From positions 1,007,397 through 1,071,396 of the forward strand of contig MU001499.1 in the NCBI GenBank assembly GCA_010093485.1: 64,000 nt of DNA, given 5' to 3'. Under the pieces are notes generated by a model, which was not told the origin of the DNA, made no database searches, and saw only the letters and a program-made list of their open reading frames with translations. A program made the position numbers and the translations under genes. The stretch comes from Karstenula rhodostoma CBS 690.94 (Eukaryota > Ascomycota > Dothideomycetes > Pleosporales > Didymosphaeriaceae). Below, one piece after another: positions 25,297 through 36,822 of the stretch; the first letter of the stretch is position 1; each line of letters begins with the position of its first letter.

Positions 25297-27011
25297 ATGA
25301 ATAACCAGCAGTTCCGCCGCCTGCTCGTCGACGCGCCAGGGCAGCACGACGGCGATGGCGATGGCGACGGCAGCAACAAGAGCCCGCCTGTGCCCTCGCG
25401 CGGCGCCGTGCTGGGCGCGCGCAAAAGCGCCAGCATCCTCATGACCCCGTACGTGCTATCCCTGGGCGCATAGCCTGCACCCTGTTTGACTGACAGCCAC
25501 CCAGGCGCCAGGTAGGCCGCGGCTCGATCCAGGCCGACTTTGCTCGCCAACTCGCCGAGCGCAATGCAAAGGCACACCCTCCCAAGAAGAAGTTTAGGTC
25601 CGCCGCGCCAAAAGGAAGCAAGCTTGCCGCAGGCTACACCGACCGCACCAAAGAGCGCATCGCCGATGAAGACGACGAGACGGCGCAGCGCATCAAGAAC
25701 CTCGAGGAGGCGATGAAGCTTGGTCAGATCGACAGGGACATGTTTGAGAAGCTGGTGCAGGACATCACAGGCGGTGACATTACGGCTACGCATCTGGTCA
25801 AGGGCCTGGACAGGAAGTTGCTGGAGCGCGTGAGAAAGGGAGAGGATGTGTTCGAGCAGCCGGCGTCGGAAGACCAGGACACCGAGCAGGCAGCCGATGT
25901 GGAAAACGAGTTCGACGAATTGGCTGAGCGCGATATCGGCGCGATTGTGAGGGAGACGAGCCAGAAGAAGGGCGAGGTGGCGCCGCCGAAGCCGGTAGCT
26001 GGTGTCAAGCGGAGTCGGGCTGATATCCTGGCCGAACTCAAACGGCAAAGGGAAGAGGCGGCCGCGGCAGCAGCAGCCGAATACGAGAAGAAATACCCAA
26101 GTCTTGGAAACGGCTTTCGCAAGATTAGCGAGAGAGGAGAGACATCGAGGATCGAGATCGACAAACAAGGCCGAGAGGTCCTGATCATCACCGACGCCCA
26201 GGGAAAGGAGAAACGCAAGGTTCGGAAACAGAAAGCGCAAGAACCGCTGCCTGAAGTGCGTCACGATCTAGACGACCAAAACAAGCCCATCAACACACAC
26301 CATCTACCGCCTGCGAAGGAAGAACAGGAGCATTCAGAAGTCGACGACATTTTCGAAGGGGTCGGCTCCAATTACAACCCCCTTGCAGCCTTAGACAGCG
26401 AAGGCGAGTCGTCAGAGGAAGAAGGGGAAGCAGAAGACACCGCAGCATCACCCGGGAAGCAAAGATCAACACCCAAAGACCAACTTACCAACGACGATGA
26501 TCCTGATCGCCCTTCTACCAAGCCCACCGCCTCAGCCCACGATCCTCCCCTCAAACGCAACTACTTTGCCCCTAGCAAAATCCTTGCATCGGCCAAACCT
26601 ATACAAACTTCGGAATCTTCCACGGCAGACACCACCGTCCGGGCCGCCCTTCAAAAAGTGCGCACTCTTGACCCCAACTCAAGTCTTATCAACGACGCAG
26701 ATTCCGAGGAGTCTCGGCTCAAAGCTCGACTTGCCAAGCTTTCCGCTTCCGACCGCGACATGGAAGACATGGATTTGGGCTTTGGTGCGTCACGCTTTGA
26801 TGATGCTGAGGATATGGAGCGAGAAGGTGAAAAGGTCAAGTTTTCAGAGTGGAAAGGCATCGGAGGTGCAGAGGACGAGGATGGCGAGGATGGGGCTAAG
26901 AGCGGCAAGAAGCGGAAGAGGGGTCCGAGGAAGAAGAAGGGGGATAAAAACAGTGCAACTGATGTGCTAATGGCCATGGAGAGACAAAAGGAGAAGAAGA
27001 CCTTGGGATGA
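25297..27011 (+). CDS. RED-like (IK homologue) N-terminal domain protein
   Basis: Two exons, 25297-25448 and 25505-27011, with a 56-nt GTACGT...CAG intron; 552 aa. The N-terminus MNNQQFRRLLVD followed by ASILMTPR, the GYTDRTKERIADE segment and the long acidic and basic charged regions match the RED/IK family, whose human member works with SMU1 in the spliceosomal B complex. Low-complexity tracts include an Ala run (about residues 260-267), Asp/Glu-rich segments, and a lysine/arginine-rich tail (SGKKRKRGPRKKKGD) that looks like a nuclear localisation signal. The whole protein appears largely disordered. Function is by family analogy. The long minus-strand frame across this gene is a shadow. 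Confidence 0.8.
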
Positions 27012-27271
27012 GGTACTGTGGAGGCACGTCTTGGGGGGGGGGGGAACCTTGAGATAGAGCGAAAGCCAACATTGTGCGTTATGTCGTAGAGTGTATCTAT
27101 TTCGTTACTTGTGATATACGAGTAGTTGTCGTATTAATCTCATTGCCCCCTCACGCATCAAGTGTGTAGAGGTCGCTCATCTTACAGCTAGAGCCCAGTT
27201 TTCCTGCCTCTGTATTTCATGTCTAGGGGGAATCCGCGGCTAATGCATTCCTCTCTCCCTCGCCCATCACC
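27012..27271. other. Convergent 3' flanks
   Basis: Between the RED-like gene (plus) and the proteasome gene (minus). It contains a G run at about 27034-27044 just after the RED-like stop codon. Confidence 0.6.
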
Positions 27272-28289
27272 CTATACCAGATCTGCCGTAACATTTGAGA
27301 ACTCACCCTTGTTCAGTTTGGTCTCCCAGAAAATGGGGTTGGTGTCATTGAAGCCGTGCTTCACCCAGCCGTCCTCCTTGACATGGTAAAGGTTGATGAA
27401 ACCTCCGGAGTAAGCATCGCGGTGGGTGGCGGCAAGGATACTCCGCCTGCCCAGCTCGAGAGCGTCTTCGTCCGAGAGGTCGTATTTGTAGTTGGCGTCG
27501 AGAACACCGTAGGCGAATGTCTGACCGGAACCGACGCAGAAGAGGTTGCCTGCGAGTCGTGTACCGTCGCTGTCGATGTAGTAGAGAGCCGGGCCTTCCT
27601 GAGGTGTCACACCCGCACACATGGTGCCCTGCACTGTGATTAGCATGTCCACGGGTAAAGCAAAGAGGAGTCTGGTACCATTGACAAGCCCATGCCCTTG
27701 TATGAGTAGACGAGGTTGGCCAGAATCTTGGAGGCCGCGGCCACGGAAATGCGGCGCTTGTGTCGGAGCTCGTGGAGGCGGCACTGCATGCCCAGGTAGG
27801 CCAGCCAGTATTGGCAGTCCTGCAGCGCGTCAGCAGTCGCTCTTCGCTATCACGAAGCGTAGCGGCTTACAGCAGCGCCACCGGCCATGGTACCCAACAG
27901 GCAGTTGTTGATCTCGATGACCTTCTTGACCGTCTGTGAGGCAATCCAGTTGCCCGCCGTGGCCCTGGAGTCTGTCGCTACGATGATGCCGCCCTTGAAG
28001 CGGAAGGCAAGCGTCGTGGTGCCGTGTGCGATCTTGATGGGGCAGCTGGGGTTGGAGTAGTCGTCCGTCATTGCGCGCAGCCAGGCGGCGGACTGGGCCT
28101 GCATCAGCATGCTGCACACCACGGCTTTGCAAAGAGAGCGCCCCAGAGAGGACATACCTGTGCCACCGGCGGCAGCGCGAACTTGAGCGACAGCTCCGGG
28201 GCGGCCTGGCAGAGCTCTTGCTGCTCCTCGTGCGTCGGGCCCTCCTCGGTGAAGGCCGGGCGTGTGTATTGTGCAACTAACGAGTCCAT
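27272..28289 (-). CDS. PRE2: 20S proteasome subunit beta-5 (Pre2/PSMB5)
   Basis: Four exons, 28289-28158, 28098-27871, 27819-27679 and 27628-27272; 285 aa. The propeptide (about 70 residues) ends at HG before TTTLAFRF, so Thr71 would be the catalytic Thr1 after autocleavage. Asp17 and Lys33 equivalents lie in ATDSRATAG and [19 protein letters not shown] and [12 protein letters not shown] are conserved beta-5 motifs. This subunit carries the chymotrypsin-like activity of the 26S proteasome. All introns are phase 0. Intron 3 uses GTACCA, a less usual donor. The propeptide is shorter and less conserved than the mature part, as expected. Confidence 0.96.
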
Positions 28290-29166
28290 GACGACGTCTG
28301 GAAAATGTCGGCGGCCGAGGATGCGAGGATGCGAGGGTGTGAGGGCGGCGAAGGTGGGGTGTGGGCGCGCTTTACCGTGGTTGATGCCGTGATGCTGGAG
28401 CTCCGGGCAAGCTGGATGGCCGGTCTTGGCGCTACTCACGTCGCTGCTGCCTTTCCCCACGCTACCGCATCCACCTTCACCTCCACCATCCTCGTCTCGG
28501 TGTCCCGCGTTGCGCACCGCGAGAGCCCACGAGCCGTTCTCGTTCTGCAGCTTCGCACTGCTTGCATCTAGCTCGCAGCCAGCGCACACTCGATACTGAC
28601 GCTGGCTGCCTCTGGACCGCCGTCATGTGTTCGATGCGCTCTTCCAGGTCACTCAAGACATGGAAGCCTCGCCATGTGCCACTTCTAACCACCAGCCTCC
28701 GTCATCCGGACGCCCAAGACGAACACATGTTCGCATACTCTACGGTACGCGATCGTCATAAGGACCCTTTGTCTCGTACTTCAGTACTTTTGTCCTGTGC
28801 TCTTGCACTGTGGATGTGGGCGCGTGGAGAAGCGCAACCACTGCGTGACCAGCCCAGCATGACGCTCTTGTTGCTGGTATATCTCGGATTGTCTCCCCTA
28901 AAAGCTACATCAATCAGAAGCGCAAATCGAAACCACACAGTCTAGTTGCTTGTCCCTTGTCCCTTGTCCCTTCCACGTCTTTGTATATACCTTCTCGTGC
29001 TGCAAGTTGCACTCCCACTGCATGTCTCATCGGGACTGGACTTCATATACAATAACCCGACCCTCACACGCCTATACTCCCATCTCCTCACACGCACACC
29101 ACCGTCTCGCACCTCCGCTACGCATCCGTTCTCTACCAGCGTCGTTCCCCGGGAGTTACTCCAGCC
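28290..29166. other. Intergenic region
   Basis: Divergent flank between PRE2 and the His-rich gene. It contains a short GAGGATGC repeat (about 28315-28345) and three CTTGTCC repeats (about 28949-28970). No supported gene. Confidence 0.5.
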
Positions 29167-29790
29167 ATGTGCTGGATAACACTTACCCCCAAGCCCACAC
29201 GGCACCATCGCCATCCTCACCATCACCATTCAGACGATGGATCATCTGTAGCAGAGCTCGTTCGAGTCCACAAAAAGGGAGATGGTCCCCGCTACAGTAA
29301 AGTCCGTATAGTTGCGCCCATCGAGCCCGAGAAACATCACCGTAATCCAGATCACCACCACCACGTTCCGCATATTCACCCGTTGCACATGCACCCCCTC
29401 CACGTTCCGTACCTCCACCACCATCACTGGAAGCTTCACGGCCATGGCAGGAAGCGTAGTACCGCCCCTTCGACTTCTGCACCTCCTCCCTCGCGTAGCC
29501 CATCATCGTGTCCCTCGCCGCGAGAACCGGTATACAAAACTCAAATCGTGGAGCCAGCCAAGACAGAGCTAAGGGAGACGACGCGCGTTGCACTGAGGGA
29601 GATGCGGCCCGATAGAGGAAGGCTGAGAAGGGTTGCGGGCTACGAGGTTCTGGGGAAGGAGGTGCCGTGGGATTGGGAGTGTGTGAGCAGCGCTGCTAGC
29701 GGAGCTGGAAGCTGGGAAAACGGTGATGGAAGGCGAGGACGAAGCAAGTTGAAGTACCCCCCTTTTGGAAACATGGATCAGTGGATGTAG
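29167..29790 (+). CDS. Hypothetical histidine-rich protein
   Basis: A single uninterrupted frame of 207 codons. The first ~90 residues hold several His clusters (RHHRHPHHHH, HHHHVPHIHP, HPLHVPYLHHHH), followed by a Ser/Pro-rich linker and a charged C-terminal region (ETTRVALREMRPDRGRLRR) ending LKYPPFGNMDQW. There is no signal peptide or membrane segment. The ATG has an AGCCATG context. Family unknown. The His clusters could bind metal ions, but that is inference, and part of the composition could reflect a CAC/CAT-rich repeat in the DNA. Moderate doubt remains whether it is expressed. Confidence 0.45.
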   Translation: MCWITLTPKPTRHHRHPHHHHSDDGSSVAELVRVHKKGDGPRYSKVRIVAPIEPEKHHRNPDHHHHVPHIHPLHMHPLHVPYLHHHHWKLHGHGRKRSTAPSTSAPPPSRSPSSCPSPREPVYKTQIVEPAKTELRETTRVALREMRPDRGRLRRVAGYEVLGKEVPWDWECVSSAASGAGSWENGDGRRGRSKLKYPPFGNMDQWM

Positions 29791-30203
29791 GTAGGGGGTC
29801 GCGATATCATGTGCCAATTGGACTTGGAAGGTATCGTAGCATGGCCTCAATGGGTTTGCGTCGATGTGCACACTGGCCACAACTTCACTCCAGCGAAGAC
29901 TAGTGACTTAAATTCATCCTGTGCGTCCCGATAACTGTCCTAGGAAATTAACGCTATATGAAAACCTCTTTACAAAAATGCAGAACTTTACCACTGAAGT
30001 CCGGGTATAAAGGGCATCGATGCCGACTTCGGTAAACGCCAAAACGCCAACCAGTAGCCCAGGGCAAAAATAACAAAACGTGAGAGAACAACCAAAGCTG
30101 TCTAATCCTTACGTGTCCCCATGCAGTGACTCTGAAGCTAGTAGACGTCATTACGTCAAATAAAGTTCAGTAGAATGAAACTTGGAAGAAAAATCACTTG
30201 CGG
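29791..30203. other. Convergent intergenic region
   Basis: 3' flanks of the His-rich gene and JHD1. No other feature seen. Confidence 0.5.
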
Positions 30204-33200
30204 TTATACCATGCTCCGTCGTCGCAGGCCGTGTTCCTCCATTTGAAGCTGCAATGCTAACGCTAAGCTCGCCATGTCTTCCTCACTGTCAACAACAGCC
30301 GACGACGTAGCGCGTGCCTTCGGTTCAGACTGTGGCTCGAGCTTGATGGACTCTTTGCTATCGCGTCTTCTACCTGAAGGTGTCTTCGGTGTATTGCTCT
30401 TCCTATGAGAACGGTGTGGTGTTTGGCTGGGCTTGCGACTGCTAGGACAGCGCCATCCTGAGCGTTGCGCATTTGGACCCAGTGGGGAAAACTGAATGCT
30501 AGTTCGATTGGCGTGGGGAGACGGAGGGTCTTCCGTGATTCCATTGTATAGTACACGGAAACCGTTAGGGACAGTACCAAGGCTGACAGGATCCAAAACA
30601 GGTCCTAGTTGTGCGTCCACGTTGGTCTCCCCCCTTTCGACGGTGCCATTGGGTAGGTCTTCAACCGAGAACATGACCGCATCTTGATGGGGTGTATGAG
30701 ATAAGGTGTCCACCGGATACCCATCATTCCCATGCTTGTATGACTGTAAAGCTGGGTCGATAGCATCGTCGTCGAATCCGTGGCTGCTGAGAGCTTGTTG
30801 GGCAGAGAATGCTAAGTCCTGAAGTTCGGTACGACCGCCTAGGACGAACTCTCCCGAGGAGGAGTTTCGGTGATGAAGATGGTTGTATAACGAAGAGACG
30901 TCGGCTGTAGCTTCCTTCTTAAGCTTTCGTTGACCTACAGTCGAACCTTCGTCGCTGATGCGGCGCTTCTTAGCCGCAGCACCTCTTGGAATGGGGACTT
31001 CGTTTGCTTTGACCGGATCAACATTGCCATACTCATCGTGAATGCAGCGACGCTGGTATTGTAAGCTTGGTAATTGTCAATAATGTCAAAGTGCTCACCT
31101 TGCTCTTGCGGCAATCAGCACAAGCCTTCACACGACCAGACTTCAATGCATATGGATCACCATTGGCATCCGCTAGCAGAGGACCCCCGTTCGACACGCT
31201 CTTGTCGGCCGAACTCGATTGTTGCCCGTGAGAAGCACCAAAATCGCTATAACGACGCTTAACCGATAATCCTAAAGAACCAGAGAGATCAATCGTGTTC
31301 ATGCCACCAGCCATGCCAGCAGGCTTCGTTGGGTCGAAAATCTCGTCTTTATGCTTGCATCGTATTCTTCGTTTGCGGCAAGCGTCGCAGGCAATGCGCT
31401 TCGGGCCGAGTTGCGATGTCTTGGGTGTGGTTTGCGGTCTTGATGGATCCGGCTTCTGGAGGAACCCAGTCATCATTGGTGGAGGAGGCGGTGGTGTGAT
31501 TAGGCCTGGGCTGTGATGTTCCACGCTGTTTGTGAAGGGTGTCTCGGTTGCTCTAGCCCTAGAAAATTGCTTCTCTGAACTTGCTCTCAAGCCTTCCCCC
31601 ATTGCTTGTTTCTCCATCCGCTTGACCTGCGCGGCGCTGAGTTTCTTTTCCGCCTCTTGAGCGTCGGGCAGTACTGCATCGGACTGTGCCCACTGTGGGA
31701 TACACTCGTTTCCTCTTTTCCAGGCGATCCACATAGCGAAGCGCTTGGCAAGCACCAGCGGGTCTCCGAAGCCTTTTGGGATAGAGCTGGTGACGCTTTT
31801 TTGCACTTTATCTGTTATGCCTTCGATCCGGCCGAGCGATATCAACACAGACCTCCAAACATAATTGACAAGTTCGGTAAGACCCTCCAGTTCGGCTTTA
31901 GAATAATATCGTCTGTGATAGTTCTCCGGACCAAGACGTGAGTTGTGTCCGAATTTATCGGTCTCGCAATATGTTGGGACATCACGATGAAATTGACCTC
32001 CGCCGAGCAAAAAATATTCGACCTGTACAGGCAGAGGGTCCTCCTCAAGATAGCGGATCAGAGAGAGCCACATGAGCTTTTGAAAGAATGGGTATCGAAA
32101 CTTGGGGGCAACCTTGGTATTCTTCTCGATCTCCAAGACCTTGATCTGCATGCCATAGTGGATCCGGGTGAGAAAGTTACCGCCGATAACCAAACTGTCC
32201 TCCGGTGTCCAAACCGCGTGTATCCAGCCAGAGGGAATTAACATGGTATCTCCAGGATACAGATCAACCCTATAGCACTCTTTGACCTGGTGACCCAGCC
32301 ACTCGTGGCCCTGCTTCGGAGATAGGCACCAGTCCTCGTATTTTTTCAAGTTCTGTTTTGTAGGTGGTATGAAGAAGAACACCTTTCTACCCTTCACGAT
32401 ATGGTAGTAGACCGATGAGCCGCCAAAGTCGATGTGGAAATCTGTGTAGCAATCCGCAACTGACATGAGGCAATAGAATTGCACGGCAGGAGGAGCTTTC
32501 TTGTCATCGTCACGCCAAACAGCGTCCTGAAGATCCATGTCTCGCACTGCTTTTGGCCGACGAATTAGTCTTCCTAGTCGGCTCCGAGAAACCTCCAGAC
32601 TGATGACATTGCGGACCGGCTTCTCGCCTTGTTGTTCGTAATAGTCGGCCCACTTCGCCATGGTCCATCGTTTGTCCTCCCCTTCTTGAGCTTTGACATC
32701 AATGACCGGCACACGTTCTTGGGGTCCATACAGCTCCGAAACGCGTCGGACGGTAAGACCTTCCGGAATGACCATATCCAACTTGTCTTGACCATCATCC
32801 AGTGACACTTCGAGTGCGTAGCATGAGTTGGCGGCAGCATCAGCCGTGGTAGTCGACTTGTGGTCTTCCGGATATCCTCTGCCGGGGTATCGTGGTCGAG
32901 GGTTCAAGGCTGCAGGAATTAGGATGGGCTCTTTGAAACCATTCGTCTTTTCGAGGAAGTCGGCGGAAACTAACTCTGGTGGCAGACGCGCAAATGTCTC
33001 TGGGGTGAACTCAATGTCTCCGTTTTTGAAGGCAGCAATGTAATGGTGTTCGGGGTTGTCGTCCGACGTCTTCAGTATGCCTTCGTTTAGTCCAGCATAG
33101 TCGACAGCGGTGTGCGCTCTGGTGGACTTTCTGACTTTCGTGGTCTTGCCAAACTTTGGTTGGCATCGCTCGCAATAGAATTTGTCCACATCCCGCACTT

Positions 33201-34779
33201 CTCGCTCGCTTTGAAAACCGGCGCACACGTAGTGATGCCACCCTTTACAACCATCGCATCTTATCCACTGTTCTCCATCGCCGATTGTCGTCTCGGAATC
33301 AGATGAGCCGCAACCGGCGCATATGGTGATTGGTTCAGCTGTGTTGTTGGGTGGCGGGCGGGCAAAGGAAGGTACGGAAAGCGCGGTAGTCCCCAAGGGA
33401 ACAGAGAGAGCTCGTAGAATATCGGAAGTTGAGTTATCGGGAACTGCAGTTGACGATACGTCAGAAAAAGAGTAGCGACGGGCTTGAGATACAGGCTCAT
33501 CAGAACCGGGAAAGGGCGCGTGGGCTGAGGTTAATTCTCCTTCGGGATGCTCGTCTCGCTCCGCGGGCAGACTTTGCGGAGATTGCAGTTGTTTCGCGGG
33601 CTCGTGAGCAGCAGCCGATGCCGGCTTGGGCTTGGGTGTAGACCTCTTCTTCTTCGTGCCAGGCGCGCCGATGCGCGTTCCGCGAGGCTTGCCTTTCGGC
33701 CACCCCTGGTGCTTCTTCGGTTTCGTGTCTGCGTCAACGGCAACAGTGTTCATGTCTGGAAACTCTTCTGCTGTGGTGGTACCCTCATCCGGGGGTGTTT
33801 CTGTCTGAGTGCTAACTTCGTCCGGCACTGCTTCGAATAGGGCGGGCGGTACAATCGGTGTATACTTGTATTCGGGCGGTGGTACATGATGATGTGCACG
33901 GGGAGAAAGTAGGGAAGCTCCTACGTACGTGTTGCTCGATTCGCCGTGTGGTTGACGGGCGTACGGACTGGAGGTTTCCTGGTGCGATATGCTCCATCGC
34001 TTGGCCGTAGAATCGCGCCGAGGCGTCGAGCTGGATGCGGCGGCGGCGAAGTCCATCAATAACTGTGCATCCGAAAGCCTCTTCATGCTACTCTCGTCCG
34101 GATCCTGGACCGGACGAGCAGTTTCCTGGTACATGCGATGGCCACTGTCCACCATTTGCTCCACATTGTATGACCAACCCGGAATGTGGCTAGTGGCCGG
34201 CCGCGGAAAGTGGTGTTGCCCATGCTGAGGGGAGGTGAAGTAGTCGGACCGCGCGCGCTTTGCAGGTCTTTCGGTGTACGGATAGCTGCCATCGACGGCA
34301 TAAGTGTGCTTGGGCGCGCGGTGGCCGGGCGGGTGGGCGAAGGTGTTGGGCGAGGTGTTGGGCGAGGTGGAGGGCAGCTGGACGGAGCGACGCGTGGGCT
34401 CGACAAAGGCCGGGCCGTCGTGGAGAGAGTTGGTGGCAGCGTCTGCGAGCGCCTCAATGGGTGAGCCCAGCGCCGGCGAGTACAGGGCGCCGCGTGGTGG
34501 TGGCAGCGGTGCGAATGGCGGTCCGTACATCACCGCGGCAGCGTCCCGCGGGAGCAGCGCACCTAAGTCTGCATTGTGGTGTGAGGTGTGCGGCGGAGCA
34601 CTGGCAAGGCCATTGCCATTGCTGCTCGCGGCAGGGCGGGCGACGCTGCCAGCGGGGTGTGCTGGCGGCGCTTGTTGCGGGCGGAGGATGGGCGAGAGCG
34701 GTTCCCAGACGGGGCGCGGCGGGGTGGCAGAGCGCGGTGGAGCTTGCCCGGGCTGCGGCTTGAAGGAAGAGCCTCTCAT
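30204..34779 (-). CDS. JHD1: PHD-JmjC histone lysine demethylase, Jhd1/KDM2-like
   Basis: Two exons, 34779-31099 and 31052-30204, with a 47-nt GTGAGC...CAG intron; 1509 aa. The first ~480 residues are Pro/Ser-rich and disordered. A PHD finger follows at about 484-540 (ICAGCGSS, WIRCDGCKGWHHYVC, FYCERC). The JmjC domain spans about 700-900, with the iron ligands in DFHIDFGG (HxD) and the distal His in SGWIHAVW. Two cysteine motifs near the C-terminus, IACDACRKRRIRC (about 1130) and KACADCRKSKRRC (about 1220, completed across the intron), resemble DNA-binding CxxC or half Zn-cluster motifs. Jhd1/KDM2 enzymes remove methyl groups from H3K36 in the nucleus. The start at 34779 (GCCATGAG) was preferred; the frame is open 24 codons further, but without an ATG. 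Confidence 0.92.
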
Positions 34780-35604
34780 GGCGAGCTGGGCGGGCGCGGC
34801 GGGTGGATTGGAGGGGGTGCGCAGTCGTCGGAGGTGCCGTGCTGGGCGCAATCGTCGCGGAGTCAGTGGGCTACGGGACGGCGGCGCTGTGAGAGCAGGC
34901 GAAGCAGCTGGGCGCAGTAGACATGTCCCGGGGCAATGCGGACGCGACGAGGCGGCGAGCGAGCGTGGTGGGGGGCGGCGGGTGGTGGTTGAGGACGGAG
35001 GTAGAGTGGGAGTGAAAGTGTGGTTTTGCGGGGACTATGCACCGCAACAGCGCCCGCGGCTCTCCCGCGCAGGCGCCCTGTCCTGTCCGTCTCGCAGCGC
35101 GAGCCTGGGGATGGCGCACAGCTTGCGGGCAATGCGCAGCAGCGCCGACGAGCCAACAACACCGGCCTGCACTTGCTCGTGGGCGCGAAGCAGCGTCGCG
35201 GGCGGGAGGAGAGGAGAGCGCAGCCATTCGCTGGAGCAGCAGAGGTCCGCCAGCATGCCATCCTCCACCAGTTCACACCCGCGGGCCTGCTCTCCTGCGC
35301 GCCACTGGGTACTGGGCTCCGCATAGTTCAACGTGTGCAACCAGGCTCTGCATGTCCTGGCCACTCTACGCTGCTCCGCTCCTCGCTGCGCTGGCTCGCC
35401 GTATCCTCGCGCCTGCGGAGAGTCTGCTTGCGCCTGCCCTCCGACCATCGAGCGGGCCACATCGGGCGTAGCGTGTCTCGGCGCCGTTCGCTCCAAGAGT
35501 GTGCACTGCGACCTTCACGCCGCCGCACCCACCTCCACCACCCCCATCGCAACTCTCTGCATTGCGCAGCCAGTCTTTTCCAGCACCCCTCCAGTCGCCA
35601 AGCT
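34780..35604. promoter_or_regulatory. Divergent promoter region of JHD1 and SF3B6
   Basis: About 825 bp of GC-rich sequence between divergent starts. It has many overlapping open frames on both strands but no recognised domain. It probably contains both leaders. Confidence 0.5.
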
Positions 35605-36136
35605 ATGAGTCGCGGCGGAAAGCTCGCCCCGGAAGTCAACCGGTATGTTGCGCAGCCTTAGTCTGCCGCCCGCCGCGGCCGCCTCGCACGACCTCCGCTG
35701 ACCCCATGCAGTGCTCTGTTCGTCAAGAATCTGAGCTTCAACGTGACCCCAGAGGATCTTTTCGACCTCTTCGGCAAGTTCGGCCCTGTGCGGTATGTGG
35801 TCCGCGGCCATGCGCCTCCGCCCGTGTCTTCCGAGTCCGCAATGCTAATTCCAGCAGCCAAATCCGCCAGGGCATCGCCAACAACACAAAGGGCACCGCG
35901 TTCGTCGTCTACGAGGATGTCATGGATGCAAAATCCGCCTGCGACAAGCTGAACGGCTTCAACTTCCAGAACCGGTACCTCGTCGGTGCGTGCCTCCCTC
36001 CCATCTCTGCGCTCTCATACTCATTCCCGTCACAGTATTATATCATCAGCCAGAGAAAATGATAAAAGCGGCGAACGACCTAGCAGAGCGCCAGGAGAAC
36101 TTAGAAAAGCTCAAGAAGCAACACGGTATCGATTAG
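35605..36136 (+). CDS. SF3B6: SF3b subunit p14 (SF3B6), branch-site RRM protein
   Basis: Four exons, 35605-35642, 35712-35792, 35858-35985 and 36036-36136, give 115 aa, close to the usual length. A single RRM contains RNP2 ALFVKNLSF and RNP1 [10 protein letters not shown]. The C-terminal [20 protein letters not shown] helix contacts SF3B1 in known structures. In the U2 snRNP the protein touches the branch-site adenosine. Introns 1 and 2 use GTATGT and intron 3 GTGCGT donors. The acceptor of intron 2 is a CAGCAG tandem. Using the second AG gives the family-like sequence VRQIRQG, while the first would insert one Ser. Confidence 0.94.
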
Positions 36137-36822
36137 CATGAGGCGAGGCCCACAGGACTGGTGACTGCGCGAGAACAAGGCAATTTCAAATCTCGTGTGG
36201 GCCTCAATACCGTACAAACAAACCGAACGCCGAGCAAGACGCGCACTTCGACGACGAGCTCGACATGGACGGAGAAACCGCGGATTCCGGCTGTGGCCAA
36301 GGGATGCCGCAGCTGCGACTGGCGCGATGCCAGATTGTCCGCGAAATGGCTGTGGAATCGTTTACATGGATTGGCGTTAAAGAGATGATGATTTTATGAA
36401 CGGCAAAGATTGCTGCTGTGCGAGGAACCGCTTTGGCTTTTAAGGCAGGGATCTGACTTGGGCCATCATCTGATACCAGGGCCGCTTGGCCGGTTTATCA
36501 AATACTTCTGTTAACACGGACAGCCTCGTGTCTGTAAAACGATGTCAAGCTCCAATTGATGCATTTGATATATGCTCTGAACCCTTGTGTTTCCCTGAGA
36601 GTATGGCATAATGGAAACATGCATTGTGAACGTATGTGCCCGACTGCTCAGCACACTTATCTCTGGACACTCGTCACAAGGTTATGGCGGTTACTCGAGC
36701 AACGCAGCCGCACAGCACCACATGAGACGTTGGGAGTTTCATTATAGGTGGGTGTATTTTGCGGTTGCGGGCGTTCAGCTCGTTCTCCAGTAGTACTACT
36801 ACGGACATAACGCCACAGCAGC
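36137..36822. other. Convergent intergenic region
   Basis: 3' flanks of SF3B6 and the Thr-rich gene. No supported feature. Confidence 0.5.

Noticed and set aside
25140..26264. 374-codon minus-strand frame opposite the RED-like gene
   Set aside because: It covers the divergent promoter and the opposite strand of a supported gene, with no recognisable domain.
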